Below, one piece after another: positions 39,679-49,577 of a DNA stretch of 64,000 nt. The position numbers and the translations under genes were made by a program. The notes below the pieces were generated by a model. The model made no database searches. It was given only the letters and a program-made list of their open reading frames with translations, and was not told the origin of the DNA. Numbering within the stretch: position 1 is the first letter of the stretch; every line of letters starts with the position of its first letter. The stretch is from Verrucomicrobiaceae bacterium (GTDB lineage Bacteria; Pseudomonadota; Gammaproteobacteria; Pseudomonadales; CAMLJR01): contig JAQGNY010000026.1 in the NCBI GenBank assembly GCA_028293825.1, forward strand, positions 1 through 64,000, written 5' to 3'.

Positions 39679-40424
39679 GCGAATCGCTTCTGCAATTGGA
39701 TCGTGTGTCGGTGAAAATCGAGCAGCGCACCATTATCGAAAATGTTTCGCTGCAATTGCGTCATGGCGAAATCATCACCGTCATCGGCCCCAACGGCGCA
39801 GGCAAATCGACTTTATTGCGCGTCGCGCTGGGATTGCTGATACCAACCTCCGGCGCGGTTATTAAATCCGACAACACGCGCATCGGCTACATGCCGCAAC
39901 GCTTGAATCTCGACGCAAGTCTGCCGCTTTCAACCGAACGCTTTTTGCGATTGGGCGGCAGCAATAAAATTAAAATTAGCGCGGCGTTGGCTGAAGTGGA
40001 TATGCAGGGCAGCGAACAGCGGCCGCTGCAAATGTTATCGGGCGGTGAGTTGCAACGTGTCTTACTGGCGCGCGCATTATTACGCGATCCCGATTTATTG
40101 GTGCTCGACGAGCCTGTGCAAGGTGTCGACCTCGGCGGGCAAACCGCGATGTACGAATTAATCGGCGCAGTGCGGCAACGTCATCACTGCGGCGTGTTAA
40201 TGGTGTCGCACGATTTGCAATGGGTGATGGCGCAGACCGATCACGTGCTTTGCCTGAATCAACATATCTGCTGCGAGGGGCATCCGCAGCACGTCGGCAA
40301 CGACCCGGCGTATCGCGAATTATTCGGTGCCAACGTCAGCCATATTGCGCCGTATCAACATCATCACAATCATCAACACGGGCTGCATGGCGAAGTCTGT
40401 TCCGAGCACACGCACGATGCCTGA
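39675..40424 (+). CDS. znuC: Zinc ABC transporter ATPase ZnuC
   Basis: ATP-binding subunit of 249 residues. Walker A GPNGAGKST, signature LSGGELQRVLLARALL, Walker B LLVLDEPVQGVD. The C-terminus is rich in histidine (HHHNHQHGLHGEVCSEHTHD), as usual for ZnuC. Start at 39675 (ATGA overlap with zur); the znuB ATG lies inside its end. Confidence 0.95.
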   Translation: MSESLLQLDRVSVKIEQRTIIENVSLQLRHGEIITVIGPNGAGKSTLLRVALGLLIPTSGAVIKSDNTRIGYMPQRLNLDASLPLSTERFLRLGGSNKIKISAALAEVDMQGSEQRPLQMLSGGELQRVLLARALLRDPDLLVLDEPVQGVDLGGQTAMYELIGAVRQRHHCGVLMVSHDLQWVMAQTDHVLCLNQHICCEGHPQHVGNDPAYRELFGANVSHIAPYQHHHNHQHGLHGEVCSEHTHDA

Positions 40425-41202
40425 GTTTTTATTTTATTCGATGGCTGCCGGATTAATCGCAGCTGTGGTGGCGGCGCCGCTCGGTACATTAGTGGTGTGG
40501 CAGCGGCTGGCTTATTTCGGCGACACGCTCGCGCATTCCGCTTTACTCGGCACCGCACTGGGTTTGTTGTTGTCGATCAATCCGTGGTGGATGGTTTTCG
40601 CCACCGCGTTAACCGTCGGCGCACTTCTCGCGCTGCTGCAAAATCGCCCGCAACTAAGCGCGGACAGTTTGCTCGGCATTATTTCTCACGGCAGCCTCGC
40701 GCTCGGCCTTATCGCAATTAGCCTCACGCATTTGCGTGTCGATTTGAACAGTTATTTATTCGGCGATCTTTTAGCGGTAACTCGCAGCGATTTAATGTTA
40801 ATGGCGGGGCTCGGCGCATTAATTATCGCGTTGCTAATTCGCTATTGGGATCCTTTGCTTGCGCTTACCGTGCATGCGGAACTTGCCGCCGTTGAAGGCT
40901 TGCCGGTGCGGCGGCTGCGCCTGCTGCAATTAATTTTGTTGGCGTTATTAGTTGCAGTGGCGATGAAAGTTGTCGGCGTTTTATTAATTACCGCGCTGTT
41001 AATTATTCCTGCGAATATCGCTCGCCCGTGGGCGCGCACGCCTGAACAAATGGCTGTGCTGGCCGCGGTTGCGGGCGCCGTTGCAGTTATCGCCGGTCTC
41101 GCTCTGTCGCTGTGGCTCGATACGCCGAGCGGCGCCTCCGTGGTGTTATGCGCGGCACTGACTTTTGCAATTTCACTTACTGTGCGCAAACTCACCGCAT
41201 GA
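40417..41202 (+). CDS. znuB: Zinc ABC transporter permease ZnuB
   Basis: Inner-membrane permease of 261 residues with seven to eight hydrophobic segments and the family stretches VVWQRLAYFGDTLAHSALLG and LLITALLIIPANIAR. The ATG at 40417 (MPEFLFYSMAAG) overlaps znuC by eight bases and is the canonical start. The stop overlaps the next gene by four bases. Confidence 0.95.
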   Translation: MPEFLFYSMAAGLIAAVVAAPLGTLVVWQRLAYFGDTLAHSALLGTALGLLLSINPWWMVFATALTVGALLALLQNRPQLSADSLLGIISHGSLALGLIAISLTHLRVDLNSYLFGDLLAVTRSDLMLMAGLGALIIALLIRYWDPLLALTVHAELAAVEGLPVRRLRLLQLILLALLVAVAMKVVGVLLITALLIIPANIARPWARTPEQMAVLAAVAGAVAVIAGLALSLWLDTPSGASVVLCAALTFAISLTVRKLTA

Positions 41203-42020
41203 GTGTCCAGGATTTTCACCTCACCATCGACACCGATAATATTCGCGTTATCGATGCGCTTGCCGACTCATCCGAGCTGCCGAAAGTACGCATTAAAGAT
41301 GCGCTGAATAAAGGCGCGGTGTGGCTGCATACGCGCGGTCGCGAGCAGCGCTTGCGCCGCGCCACCAAAACATTGAAACGCGGCGATCGCGTATCGCTGT
41401 ACTACGATGCCGATGTGTTGCAACGCGAACCGCCTGCAGCGCAATTAATTGCCGACGAACGCGATTACAGTATTTGGCATAAACCGGCGGGAATGTTGGC
41501 GCAGGGCACGCGCTATGGCGACCATTGCTCGCTACTGCGCTGGAGTGAAAAATACTTTCAACCGCCGCGCGAAAATTTCTTAGTGCACCGACTCGACCGC
41601 GAAGCGGAAGGATTGATACTGATCGCACATACAAAAAAAGCAGCCGATGCTTTTTCGAAATTGTGGCAACAGCACCGCATCAAAAAACAATATTCTGTCA
41701 TTGTTGAGGGTGCGATTGGCGCTGTTGGCAGTGCGCATCGAATCGACACCACCCTTGACGGCAAAGAATGCGCGACTGAATTTACCGTGGTGGATTTCGA
41801 TGCGACGCTAGCGCGCAGCAAACTCGCCGTCACATTAATTACCGGACGCAAGCATCAAATCCGACGCCACTTAGCCGGCATCGGGTTTGCCTTGGTCGGT
41901 GATCCTCGCTATGGAAGCAGACGCTCCGATAGAGGCGGCGAAAATTTAGCGTTGCGCGCCGTTGCGCTGGAATTTATTTGCCCGTTGCGCGGTGACGCAA
42001 AAAAATACGCGCTCGAATAA
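41199..42020 (+). CDS. RluA-family pseudouridine synthase
   Basis: Protein of 273 residues with an N-terminal S4-like part (VRIKDALNKGAVWLH), the catalytic motif HRLDREAEGL and the RluA end motifs ITGRKHQIRRHLAGIG and LVGDPRYG. The motif has AEG where RluA/C/D have TSG or TTG, placing it in a side group of unknown RNA target. The ATG overlaps the znuB stop (ATGA), so it is the fourth gene of a zur-led operon. It abuts the convergent SCO gene with no spacer. Confidence 0.87.
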   Translation: MSVQDFHLTIDTDNIRVIDALADSSELPKVRIKDALNKGAVWLHTRGREQRLRRATKTLKRGDRVSLYYDADVLQREPPAAQLIADERDYSIWHKPAGMLAQGTRYGDHCSLLRWSEKYFQPPRENFLVHRLDREAEGLILIAHTKKAADAFSKLWQQHRIKKQYSVIVEGAIGAVGSAHRIDTTLDGKECATEFTVVDFDATLARSKLAVTLITGRKHQIRRHLAGIGFALVGDPRYGSRRSDRGGENLALRAVALEFICPLRGDAKKYALE

Positions 42021-42692
42021 TTAATTAAATTGCGCGTGGATTGACTGGTAATTTTGCAATAGCTTATCCACTTCATGCGGCGTCTTGAAAAACCCCACGT
42101 AATGACCTTGCGGATTCACGATGGCGATACTGCCGCTGTGCTCGATTTGATAATTGTCACCGCCGCCTGGAATTTTCGCGAACGGAATATTTAACGATGT
42201 CGCGAATTGCTGTAGCGCCATAAATTCGCCGGTAACGCCGCGAAATTGCGGATTAAAGTACCGCACGTAATCGTGCAGCTTCGTCACATCGTCACGCGCG
42301 GGATCGATACTCACCATAATGATTTGCGTGTCTGCTGCCAGCTCGGGTTTTAATTTCGCGTAAAACTGATTGAGTAAAACCATTGTCGTCGGACAAATAT
42401 CCGGGCAATAGGTGTAACCGAAAAACAATAGCGACCATTTTCCCTGCAACTGCGCCGCAGTAAAAGGTTGCTGATTATCGTCGATCAAAGTGAATTGGCC
42501 GATATCGCGGGCGCGATCGAAAACGAATGCATTATTGGCGCGCATCGCAGCGGGCGACAAAATGCGCGGCTTCATCATCGTATAAACAAAACCGCCGACA
42601 ATGACGATCACAAACACCAACAACAAGCTAACCGTTAGACGAATGCGGCGCTTATGCTGCGGACCGATTTGCGTACGCTCGGGAGCATCCAT
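42021..42692 (-). CDS. SCO1/SenC-type copper chaperone
   Basis: Membrane-anchored thioredoxin-fold protein of 223 residues that delivers copper to the CuA site of cytochrome oxidase. One membrane helix is at about 18-38. The copper site is CPDICP with a distal His in the region QIEHSGSIAIV. It is last in the oxidase-assembly run and overlaps cyoE by one base. Confidence 0.93.
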   Translation of the reverse strand: MDAPERTQIGPQHKRRIRLTVSLLLVFVIVIVGGFVYTMMKPRILSPAAMRANNAFVFDRARDIGQFTLIDDNQQPFTAAQLQGKWSLLFFGYTYCPDICPTTMVLLNQFYAKLKPELAADTQIIMVSIDPARDDVTKLHDYVRYFNPQFRGVTGEFMALQQFATSLNIPFAKIPGGGDNYQIEHSGSIAIVNPQGHYVGFFKTPHEVDKLLQNYQSIHAQFN

Positions 42693-43615
42693 TAGCGGGC
42701 GGCCTCGACAATGTTATGCATCGGATAAATGTAGTGATCGAGCAGCATGATGACGAATAACGCCATCAAATAAATAATCGAATAACGAAATGTTTGCATG
42801 GCGGAATCGGCGCGCTTGCCGATCATCATAACAATGGCCCAATACAAAAATCCCAAACCCAATACGACCGCGCCCAACAAATACAACGGGCCGCTCATGT
42901 GAGTGGCAAATGGCATTAATGTCACTGCGAATAAAATCAGCGTGTACAACAGCGTGTGTAATTTTGTGTACGGAATACCGTGCGTCACCGGCAGCATGGG
43001 AATATCAGCTTTTGCATATTCGTCGCGACGATGCACCGCCAACGCCCAGAAGTGCGGAGGCGTCCATGCAAAAATAATCAACACCAATAACAAACCGTGA
43101 CCGTCGACTGAATTGGTTACCGCAGTCCATCCAAGCAATGGCGGCGCGGCACCCGCCAGGCCACCGATAACAATATTCTGTGGCGTCGCACGCTTCAGCC
43201 ACAGCGTATAAATAACCGCGTAGCCGAGCAGCGATGCCAGCGTTAACCACGCGGTCAATTGATTAATTTGCGAAATCAAAATAAACATACCGAACACACC
43301 GAGCACCAACGCAAATACAATCGCGTGCATGGTGTCGATACGCCCCTGTGCCAACGGCCGATTGTGCGTGCGCGACATCACCAGATCGATGCGACGATCG
43401 ACCAGATGATTAACCGCAGCAGCGGAACCCGCGCACAGCGCGATACCGAGATTTCCAAACAATAAAACCTGCCACGGCACCATCCCCGGCGTGGCCATAA
43501 ACATGCCGATCACCGATGTCAGCAACATCAGTAAAACCACGCGCGGTTTACACAGCTCGTAATAGTCGCGCCAACCGGCGTGCGTGCCCGTTAATGAAGC
43601 GGATGTCGATTTCAC
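42692..43615 (-). CDS. cyoE: Heme O synthase (protoheme IX farnesyltransferase)
   Basis: UbiA-family membrane enzyme of 307 residues adding a farnesyl tail to heme B. It has about nine hydrophobic segments, the prenyl-diphosphate motif [23 protein letters not shown] and [20 protein letters not shown]. It works with the adjacent CtaA to make heme A. Also called ctaB in aa3 clusters. Confidence 0.96.
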   Translation of the reverse strand: MKSTSASLTGTHAGWRDYYELCKPRVVLLMLLTSVIGMFMATPGMVPWQVLLFGNLGIALCAGSAAAVNHLVDRRIDLVMSRTHNRPLAQGRIDTMHAIVFALVLGVFGMFILISQINQLTAWLTLASLLGYAVIYTLWLKRATPQNIVIGGLAGAAPPLLGWTAVTNSVDGHGLLLVLIIFAWTPPHFWALAVHRRDEYAKADIPMLPVTHGIPYTKLHTLLYTLILFAVTLMPFATHMSGPLYLLGAVVLGLGFLYWAIVMMIGKRADSAMQTFRYSIIYLMALFVIMLLDHYIYPMHNIVEAAR

Positions 43616-43626
43616 AATGGCAATCT

Positions 43627-44664
43627 CTAACGCGGTTGCGCAGTAAACACGCGATGATTAAGGGTAACGAGGGCGAGCAATAATAACGCACCGGTCAAGT
43701 TATGCGCGACCGCCACGCTCAACGGAAAATTGAACACAATATTGGAAACACCGAGACACAGCTGTGTAAGCAGTAACGCGACTAACACTACCGCTATGCG
43801 TTTGGTTTCAGTCAGTGCGACTTGCGCAATTAATTTCCAGGCGAGAAAACCAATATACAGTGCCGTTACCATCGCGCCGATGCGGTGACTGAAATGAATT
43901 GCAACGCGCGCAAAATTGTCCATGGTGCCGCCGAGATAATTCGGCCCGATGTGTTGGAATATATTAAAGCCTTGGGCGAAATCCATCTCCGGCAACCACT
44001 GCATACGGCAGGTTGGAAAATCAGGGCAGGCGAGCGCTGCATAATTCGATGTCGTCCAACCGCCCAGCGCAATTTGTGCAATGACGATAAACAAACCAAG
44101 TAATGCCCACGACCGCAATGCAACCACCCGGCCGAGTTCCCGATCGCCAAAACGCCAGCGCTGATTATCCAAGCGCAACGTCAGCAGCCACAATGTACTC
44201 AGCATGGTAAAGCCGCCGAGCAAATGCGTCGTGACTACTTGGGGCCACAACTTCAGCGTGACAGTCCACATGCCGAACAGCGCTTGCAGAATAATGAATG
44301 CAAAAATGAAAACAGGAAGCTTGATTGGCTGATTCGGTTTGTTGCGATTTTTAACGGCGAGAACTAACAACGCCAACGTCAGTATCACCAGCGAGCCGGC
44401 AAAATAACGATGCACCATTTCCGGCCAGGTTTTATCGAGTTGCACCGGCATATCGGGATGCGCGGCATTGGCATTCGCGATTTCATGCTCCGCTTGCGGC
44501 GCCCACACATGGCCGTAACAGCCCGGCCAATCCGGACAACCTAAACCTGCGTGTTTCAGCCGAGTGAACGCGCCTAAACCAACAACAATAACTGCAAGCA
44601 ATGTCGCGATAAGTGCCAAATAAAATCCGGGCTTGCGATTTTCGGCCGCATTAAAAAAACGCAT
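43627..44664 (-). CDS. ctaA: Heme A synthase CtaA
   Basis: Membrane monooxygenase of 345 residues, eight hydrophobic segments, converting heme O to heme A. Marks include [21 protein letters not shown] at the N-terminus, [19 protein letters not shown] and HFSHRIGAM carrying heme-ligand histidines. It starts in a one-base overlap with the preceding gene. Confidence 0.95.
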   Translation of the reverse strand: MRFFNAAENRKPGFYLALIATLLAVIVVGLGAFTRLKHAGLGCPDWPGCYGHVWAPQAEHEIANANAAHPDMPVQLDKTWPEMVHRYFAGSLVILTLALLVLAVKNRNKPNQPIKLPVFIFAFIILQALFGMWTVTLKLWPQVVTTHLLGGFTMLSTLWLLTLRLDNQRWRFGDRELGRVVALRSWALLGLFIVIAQIALGGWTTSNYAALACPDFPTCRMQWLPEMDFAQGFNIFQHIGPNYLGGTMDNFARVAIHFSHRIGAMVTALYIGFLAWKLIAQVALTETKRIAVVLVALLLTQLCLGVSNIVFNFPLSVAVAHNLTGALLLLALVTLNHRVFTAQPR

Positions 44665-45299
44665 TAATTAACATCCTCATGCTCATGCGAATTCGTCAGC
44701 AGGAATTTCAGATCTTTTATTACCACTTTGCCGTCGTGATGCGGGCCGTAATACATCATGAACCAACCGGCCGGATCGATTATCAAATATTGCTGATCGC
44801 GCACCGGCTGTAATTGACTCTGCGCAAAATATTGATCGAACACGCCGGCGTCCGCTTTTAATATTTGCAGCTTCGGATGCGCTTCCAATACTTTTTCAAA
44901 CTCGGCATCCAACGGCCATTGCGTTGCAATCAAATAACGGCGCACGCGATCGCTGTCTTTTCCCAGTGCAGTGTGAATTTGCCGTGTCAGATATAAATTT
45001 TGCTGGCACTGAGCGTCGCAGTGCGCAGTAACCGGAATCGCGATACTCCACTGCTTTTGCTGTTTTGAGAAATCGAAGACGCTGCCATTTTCTTCCTGCA
45101 GCGGCAGCTCGGAAATCGGACGCGGCGGCTTGATCAACTCACCGTTATTTTTGGTACCGAGCAATGCCGGCAAATCGATTTGGCCATTTACCGACACGCG
45201 AAATAACAGTGTCGATAACAAAATAACAGCGACCAACGAGCCGAGAATGATTGCAGGAATACGGCGACTGTTATGCGGCGTTTCGGAATTAACTGCCAT
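44664..45299 (-). CDS. Oxidase-cluster membrane protein with a thioredoxin-like exported domain
   Basis: Protein of 211 residues with one N-terminal membrane helix (about 15-35) and an exported domain. The segment AHCDAQCQQNLYLTRQIHTALGKD has a CxxxC pair placed like the copper site of SCO, followed by a thioredoxin-like end (LIIDPAGWFMMYYG). A homologue sits in the same place in Pseudomonas oxidase clusters. It probably helps copper insertion, but no function is established. It overlaps surf1 by 11 bases and ctaA by one. Confidence 0.8.
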   Translation of the reverse strand: MAVNSETPHNSRRIPAIILGSLVAVILLSTLLFRVSVNGQIDLPALLGTKNNGELIKPPRPISELPLQEENGSVFDFSKQQKQWSIAIPVTAHCDAQCQQNLYLTRQIHTALGKDSDRVRRYLIATQWPLDAEFEKVLEAHPKLQILKADAGVFDQYFAQSQLQPVRDQQYLIIDPAGWFMMYYGPHHDGKVVIKDLKFLLTNSHEHEDVN

Positions 45300-46032
45300 C
45301 TTTTTTACCCTGAATAATTTGCCAAAGATTGCTGCTTATTAATATCCATGTAACTAACAATGTTGCGGCCATCGCAAACCAGGTGACCGCATAAGCGATA
45401 TGTCGCTCGGGGCCGAAACCGCTGGTAAAAATTTGCCAATCCGTTTGATAGGCGCCCGGCATATTGGCGTCGAGACGCAGTACGAAGGGATAGGCGGGCG
45501 CACCTAATTGTTCCTGCAAATCCTCGATCCGCAAATTCTGAATTAATTTCGGCCAGCGGGTTTCATGGATCGTTTTGAAAAAATTAAATTTCGTGGTGTC
45601 GCGATAAATCGAACCAACAATCGCCACCTCGCCGCCGACACTATCGATAGCGGGACGCAACGCACGCGACGGATCACCAGCAATCCAACCGCGGTCGACA
45701 AGCATCTGTTGCGTTGATTGCGCCGACACGAAGGGTGTAATCACCTCGTAACCGAAGCGCCCATTGTGCACGCGATTATCCAATAAAAAACTATGCTCGT
45801 TATCGAAGTGGCCGCGAGCTTGGACGCGCGCGTAGGTGTCCGGCTGTGCCGGTAATTTTTCCAGTGCAGTCGGGGATTCTGCGCCGAGCTGTTCTAACGC
45901 GGCCTGCGCAATGCGCTTTTCTTCGGCGCGATGCAATTGCCAATTTCCGAGCAAAAGCAACAGCGGCAACAACACCAACGCCAACAACGTAGTGGGCCAA
46001 TGAACACGCCATTGCAATCCAGCAGTTTTCAT
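45289..46032 (-). CDS. SURF1-family cytochrome oxidase assembly protein
   Basis: Protein of 247 residues with the SURF1 plan: one helix near each end (PTTLLALVLLPLLLLLGNWQ and VTWFAMAATLLVTWILI) and a periplasmic domain between with GWIAGDPSR and VDRGW. SURF1 assists heme a insertion in subunit I. Confidence 0.93.
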   Translation of the reverse strand: MKTAGLQWRVHWPTTLLALVLLPLLLLLGNWQLHRAEEKRIAQAALEQLGAESPTALEKLPAQPDTYARVQARGHFDNEHSFLLDNRVHNGRFGYEVITPFVSAQSTQQMLVDRGWIAGDPSRALRPAIDSVGGEVAIVGSIYRDTTKFNFFKTIHETRWPKLIQNLRIEDLQEQLGAPAYPFVLRLDANMPGAYQTDWQIFTSGFGPERHIAYAVTWFAMAATLLVTWILISSNLWQIIQGKKDGS

Positions 46033-46122
46033 CGTGCGCGCTTTAAGTCTCGGTTTTGGGTTTGTGTATACTTCGCCCCCGCAACAACATGACTGAATTC
46101 ACGCGCTCGGGAGGGCTTTTTG

Positions 46123-46368
46123 ATGTGGCTCAAAGTAATCATAGTGCTGCTGTTTATCGCTCTGGTAGTGAGCTTGTTCAGCGGTTATGTATTTTTAATC
46201 AAAGATAAGGGCACAACATCTCGCACGTGGAATTCATTGAGTGTGCGCCTGGTACTTGCGGCATTAATGATGGGCTTTTTAGTATTCGGTATCTATACGG
46301 GTCGGCTGGGTTCGAGAGCACCATGGGATGCAGAACTCGCACCCCCGGCTAACTCATCGCAACAATAA
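46123..46368 (+). CDS. Twin-transmembrane protein (DUF2909 type)
   Basis: Protein of 81 residues with two membrane helices (about 2-22 and 41-60), GGGAGGG upstream of the ATG at 46123. It is the only plus-strand gene in the oxidase cluster, diverging from surf1 and meeting ctaE with no spacer. A small protein of this type is usual in Pseudomonas-like oxidase clusters; its role is unknown. Confidence 0.82.
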   Translation: MWLKVIIVLLFIALVVSLFSGYVFLIKDKGTTSRTWNSLSVRLVLAALMMGFLVFGIYTGRLGSRAPWDAELAPPANSSQQ

Positions 46369-47334
46369 TTACAGAATGTAAACGAAGAGAAATAAACCAA
46401 CCCACACCACATCGACAAAGTGCCAGTACCACGATGCGGCTTCAAAACCGAACTGATCCGCATCGCTGAAGTGCCCGGCAACTGTCGCCCGCAGAAATTG
46501 TACCAGCAGAATCGTTGCGCCCATGATCACGTGAAAACCATGGAAGCCGGTCAGCATGAAGAACGTGCTGCCATAAATACCGGAGTGCAGCGTCAAGCCG
46601 AGCTCGGTGAAGGCTTCATGGTATTCGCGGTATTGTAAAAATACGAACGACAAACCTAACGCTACAGTCACACCCAACCAGAACTTCAACTGACCGCGAT
46701 TGTTGGCTTTGATACCGGAATGCGCGAGGTGCACGGTAAAGCTGGAAGAGAGCAGGATTATCGTGTTCCACAGCGGCAGCCAGTGAAACATTTTGCTGAA
46801 GCCGGGGAATGACAGGTTTTCATGCGGGCCGCTGAAGGTGCCGTTGTTCGCCATGTATTGCTTGGCGAGACCGACCGCTTGTTGCGGTGTCTGCATCAAC
46901 GGCCATTGGAATTTAAAGCCTTCCCAAATCAAATGGTTCATCGATTTGTCGCCCATGCTGGCGAGCCATGGACCGGCCAACACACGCACATAAAACAACG
47001 CACCAAAGAACGCGAGGAAGAACATGACTTCCGAGAAAATAAACCACTGCATGCCGAGCACGTAAGAATGCTTGAGCTGCGCGCTGTTCATGCCGGCGCG
47101 GTTTTCATTGATCGTGGTGCGGAACCACGCGAACAACGTACCTATAAATACTGCTAAGCCTGCCAGCAGTAAAAAGCCAGCGCTGCTTGGCTCGTCCGCA
47201 TGGTAGTGCGCGTGATTGATAACTCGCGCGGCGCCATATACCGAGAGGAACAAACCGAACGCTGCGAAAATCGCCAACTTGCTTTGCTCGGGAACGTAGT
47301 AATGCTCATGCCCCGATGTGCTCTGACCTGCCAT
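46369..47334 (-). CDS. ctaE: Cytochrome c oxidase subunit III
   Basis: Seven-helix core subunit of the aa3 oxidase, 321 residues. Typical stretches are FFLAFFGALFYVR, HSGIYGSTFFMLTGFHGFHVIMG and SWYWHFVDVVWVGLF. It lies downstream of ctaG with a 52-bp spacer. Confidence 0.95.
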   Translation of the reverse strand: MAGQSTSGHEHYYVPEQSKLAIFAAFGLFLSVYGAARVINHAHYHADEPSSAGFLLLAGLAVFIGTLFAWFRTTINENRAGMNSAQLKHSYVLGMQWFIFSEVMFFLAFFGALFYVRVLAGPWLASMGDKSMNHLIWEGFKFQWPLMQTPQQAVGLAKQYMANNGTFSGPHENLSFPGFSKMFHWLPLWNTIILLSSSFTVHLAHSGIKANNRGQLKFWLGVTVALGLSFVFLQYREYHEAFTELGLTLHSGIYGSTFFMLTGFHGFHVIMGATILLVQFLRATVAGHFSDADQFGFEAASWYWHFVDVVWVGLFLFVYIL

Positions 47335-47386
47335 TTTTTTTCTCCGCTTACTAACGCTGACTGGTGTTTGTGCAATTCGTTAAAAC

Positions 47387-47944
47387 TTAGCGATTCGCCA
47401 CGCCTTTGCTGGCTTTGTCCATTGCCGTTACATCGAAGAGCGTATACGACAACGTTATGTTCGTTACCTCTGCCGGCAAATCCTGATCGACAATAAACTG
47501 TACTGGCAATGTCGCTTCTTCACCCGCCTTTAACGGTTGGCGGCGAAAACAAAAGCATTCTGTTTTGTGAAAATACTGCGCAGATCGCGAGGGCACAAAA
47601 CTCGGCACCGCCTGCGCAACCATATCGCTGCCAGTGATATTTTTGGCGTAAAACTCAATCGTATTTACAGCGCCCGGATGGATCACAATCGACGCTTCGA
47701 CCGGTCGAAACTGCCAGGGCATTCCCTCTGCATTCGCGGCGACAAATTGCACCGTGACTGATCGCCCCTTATCGACATTGGCTTGCACAACTTCGTACTG
47801 CTTGCCGCTGTACTTGCCGTTTAGGCCAAGTACATCACATAACGTGTTGTACAGCGGCACCATCACCACAAATACAAACGCGAACATACCGACTGCCACT
47901 ATCGCCAGCTTGCCTACCGTTTTGGCGATATTATTAGCTGCCAT
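47387..47944 (-). CDS. ctaG: Cytochrome c oxidase assembly protein CtaG/Cox11
   Basis: Copper chaperone for the CuB centre of subunit I. It has 185 residues: one membrane helix near the N-terminus (LAIVAVGMFAFVFVVMVPLYN) and the copper-binding motif ECFCF in HKTECFCFRRQPL. It lies between ctaD and ctaE, as in other proteobacteria. Confidence 0.95.
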   Translation of the reverse strand: MAANNIAKTVGKLAIVAVGMFAFVFVVMVPLYNTLCDVLGLNGKYSGKQYEVVQANVDKGRSVTVQFVAANAEGMPWQFRPVEASIVIHPGAVNTIEFYAKNITGSDMVAQAVPSFVPSRSAQYFHKTECFCFRRQPLKAGEEATLPVQFIVDQDLPAEVTNITLSYTLFDVTAMDKASKGVANR

Positions 47945-48004
47945 TGGCGAACCTCGTCGATTGTTTCGTGAAAGACGTCCGTGTCCTTCGGTAAAGCAAA
48001 GATG

Positions 48005-49567
48005 TTACTTAACTTCTGGCGGTGTAGTGAACGTGTGATAAGGCGCGGGCGTAGCAACCGTCCATTCCAAACCTTGCGCACCTTCCCACACTTTCGGATC
48101 AGTGATCGGCCGGCCTGATCTGATGGTCCGGATCACATTGAACAGGAACAGAATCTGGCTGGACCCATAGAAGAATGCACCAATCGACGACACCATATTG
48201 AAATCGGCGAATTGCAACGCGTAATCCGGAATCCGACGCGGCATACCGGCCAAACCCACAAAGTGCTGCGGGAAGAACGTTAAGTTAAACGCGAAGAACG
48301 AAAGCCAGAAATGGGTTTTGCCCATGGTCTCGCTGTACATTCTGCCGGTCCATTTTGGCAGCCAGTAATACGTCGCAGCCGTCAGCGAGAAAATCGCACC
48401 CGCTACCATTGTGTAGTGGAAGTGCGCGACGACAAAGTACGTATCCTGATATTGGAAATCGACTGGTGCCATCGCCAGCATTACGCCGGACAAACCGCCA
48501 ACCGTAAACAGGAACACGAACGCAATCGAAAACAACATCGGCGTTTCAAAGGTCATCGAGCCTTTGAACATCGTGGTGATCCAGTTAAACACTTTCACAC
48601 CGGTCGGCACTGCAATCAGCAGCGTGGCGTACATGAAGAACAGTTCGCCCGCTACCGGCAGACCCACTGTGTACATGTGGTGAGCCCAGACAATGAATGA
48701 CAGGAATGCGATCGATGCCGTCGCGTATACCATCGACGCGTAACCGAACAAAGGCTTGCGTGCGAAGGTGGGGATGATTTGCGACACCACGCCGAAACCC
48801 GGCAGAATCAGGATGTACACCTCGGGGTGACCGAAGAACCAGAACACGTGCTGGAACAGGACCGGGTCACCGCCACCGGCGGCTGAGAAGAACGACGTGC
48901 CGAAGTGAATATCCATCAGCATCATCGTCACGGCGCCAGCCAGAACCGGCATGACCGCAACCAACAGGAACGCGGTGATGAACCAGGTCCAGACGAACAA
49001 CGGCATTTTCATGTAGGTCATGCCGGGTGCGCGCAGGTTAACGACGGTCGCGATAATGTTGATCGAACCCATGATCGACGATGCACCCATGATGTGGATC
49101 GCGAAGATGAAGAACGTCACGCTCGGCGGGGCATAGGTTGTTGACAACGGTGCGTAGAAAGTCCAACCGAAGTTGGGTGCACCGCCCTGCATGAACAGCG
49201 TGGACGCTAGCATTGCGAATGCGAATGGCAGGATCCAGAAGCTGAGGTTGTTCATGCGCGGCAACGCCATATCTGGCGCGCCGATCATCATCGGAATCAT
49301 CCAGTTAGCCAAACCGACGAAGGCCGGCATGATCGCGCCGAACACCATCACCAGACCGTGCATCGTAGTCATCTGGTTAAAGAACTCGGGATGCACAAGC
49401 TGCAGTCCGGGCTGGAACAGCTCGGCGCGAATAATCATCGCGAACGAACCGCCGAGAATAAACATGGCGAAGCTGAACCACAGATACAGCGTGCCGATGT
49501 CTTTATGGTTGGTGGTATACAACCACCGGGTCAGGCCTTTAGCGGGCCCATGATGATGTTCACCCAT
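48005..49567 (-). CDS. ctaD: Cytochrome c oxidase subunit I
   Basis: Catalytic heme a/a3-CuB subunit, 520 residues, twelve membrane helices. Conserved items are WLYTTNHKDIGTLYL, MTMHGLVMVFG (heme a His), FGHPEVYILILPGFG with the cross-linked His-Tyr of CuB, and AHFHYTMVAG. The glutamate of the D channel is kept (HPEVYI region with E), and LSFIVWAHHMYTVG carries the CuB histidine pair. The ATG at 49567 follows AGGAG; an upstream extension to 49657 would run into ctaC. Confidence 0.96.
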   Translation of the reverse strand: MGEHHHGPAKGLTRWLYTTNHKDIGTLYLWFSFAMFILGGSFAMIIRAELFQPGLQLVHPEFFNQMTTMHGLVMVFGAIMPAFVGLANWMIPMMIGAPDMALPRMNNLSFWILPFAFAMLASTLFMQGGAPNFGWTFYAPLSTTYAPPSVTFFIFAIHIMGASSIMGSINIIATVVNLRAPGMTYMKMPLFVWTWFITAFLLVAVMPVLAGAVTMMLMDIHFGTSFFSAAGGGDPVLFQHVFWFFGHPEVYILILPGFGVVSQIIPTFARKPLFGYASMVYATASIAFLSFIVWAHHMYTVGLPVAGELFFMYATLLIAVPTGVKVFNWITTMFKGSMTFETPMLFSIAFVFLFTVGGLSGVMLAMAPVDFQYQDTYFVVAHFHYTMVAGAIFSLTAATYYWLPKWTGRMYSETMGKTHFWLSFFAFNLTFFPQHFVGLAGMPRRIPDYALQFADFNMVSSIGAFFYGSSQILFLFNVIRTIRSGRPITDPKVWEGAQGLEWTVATPAPYHTFTTPPEVK

Positions 49568-49577
49568 GGCGATGCTC

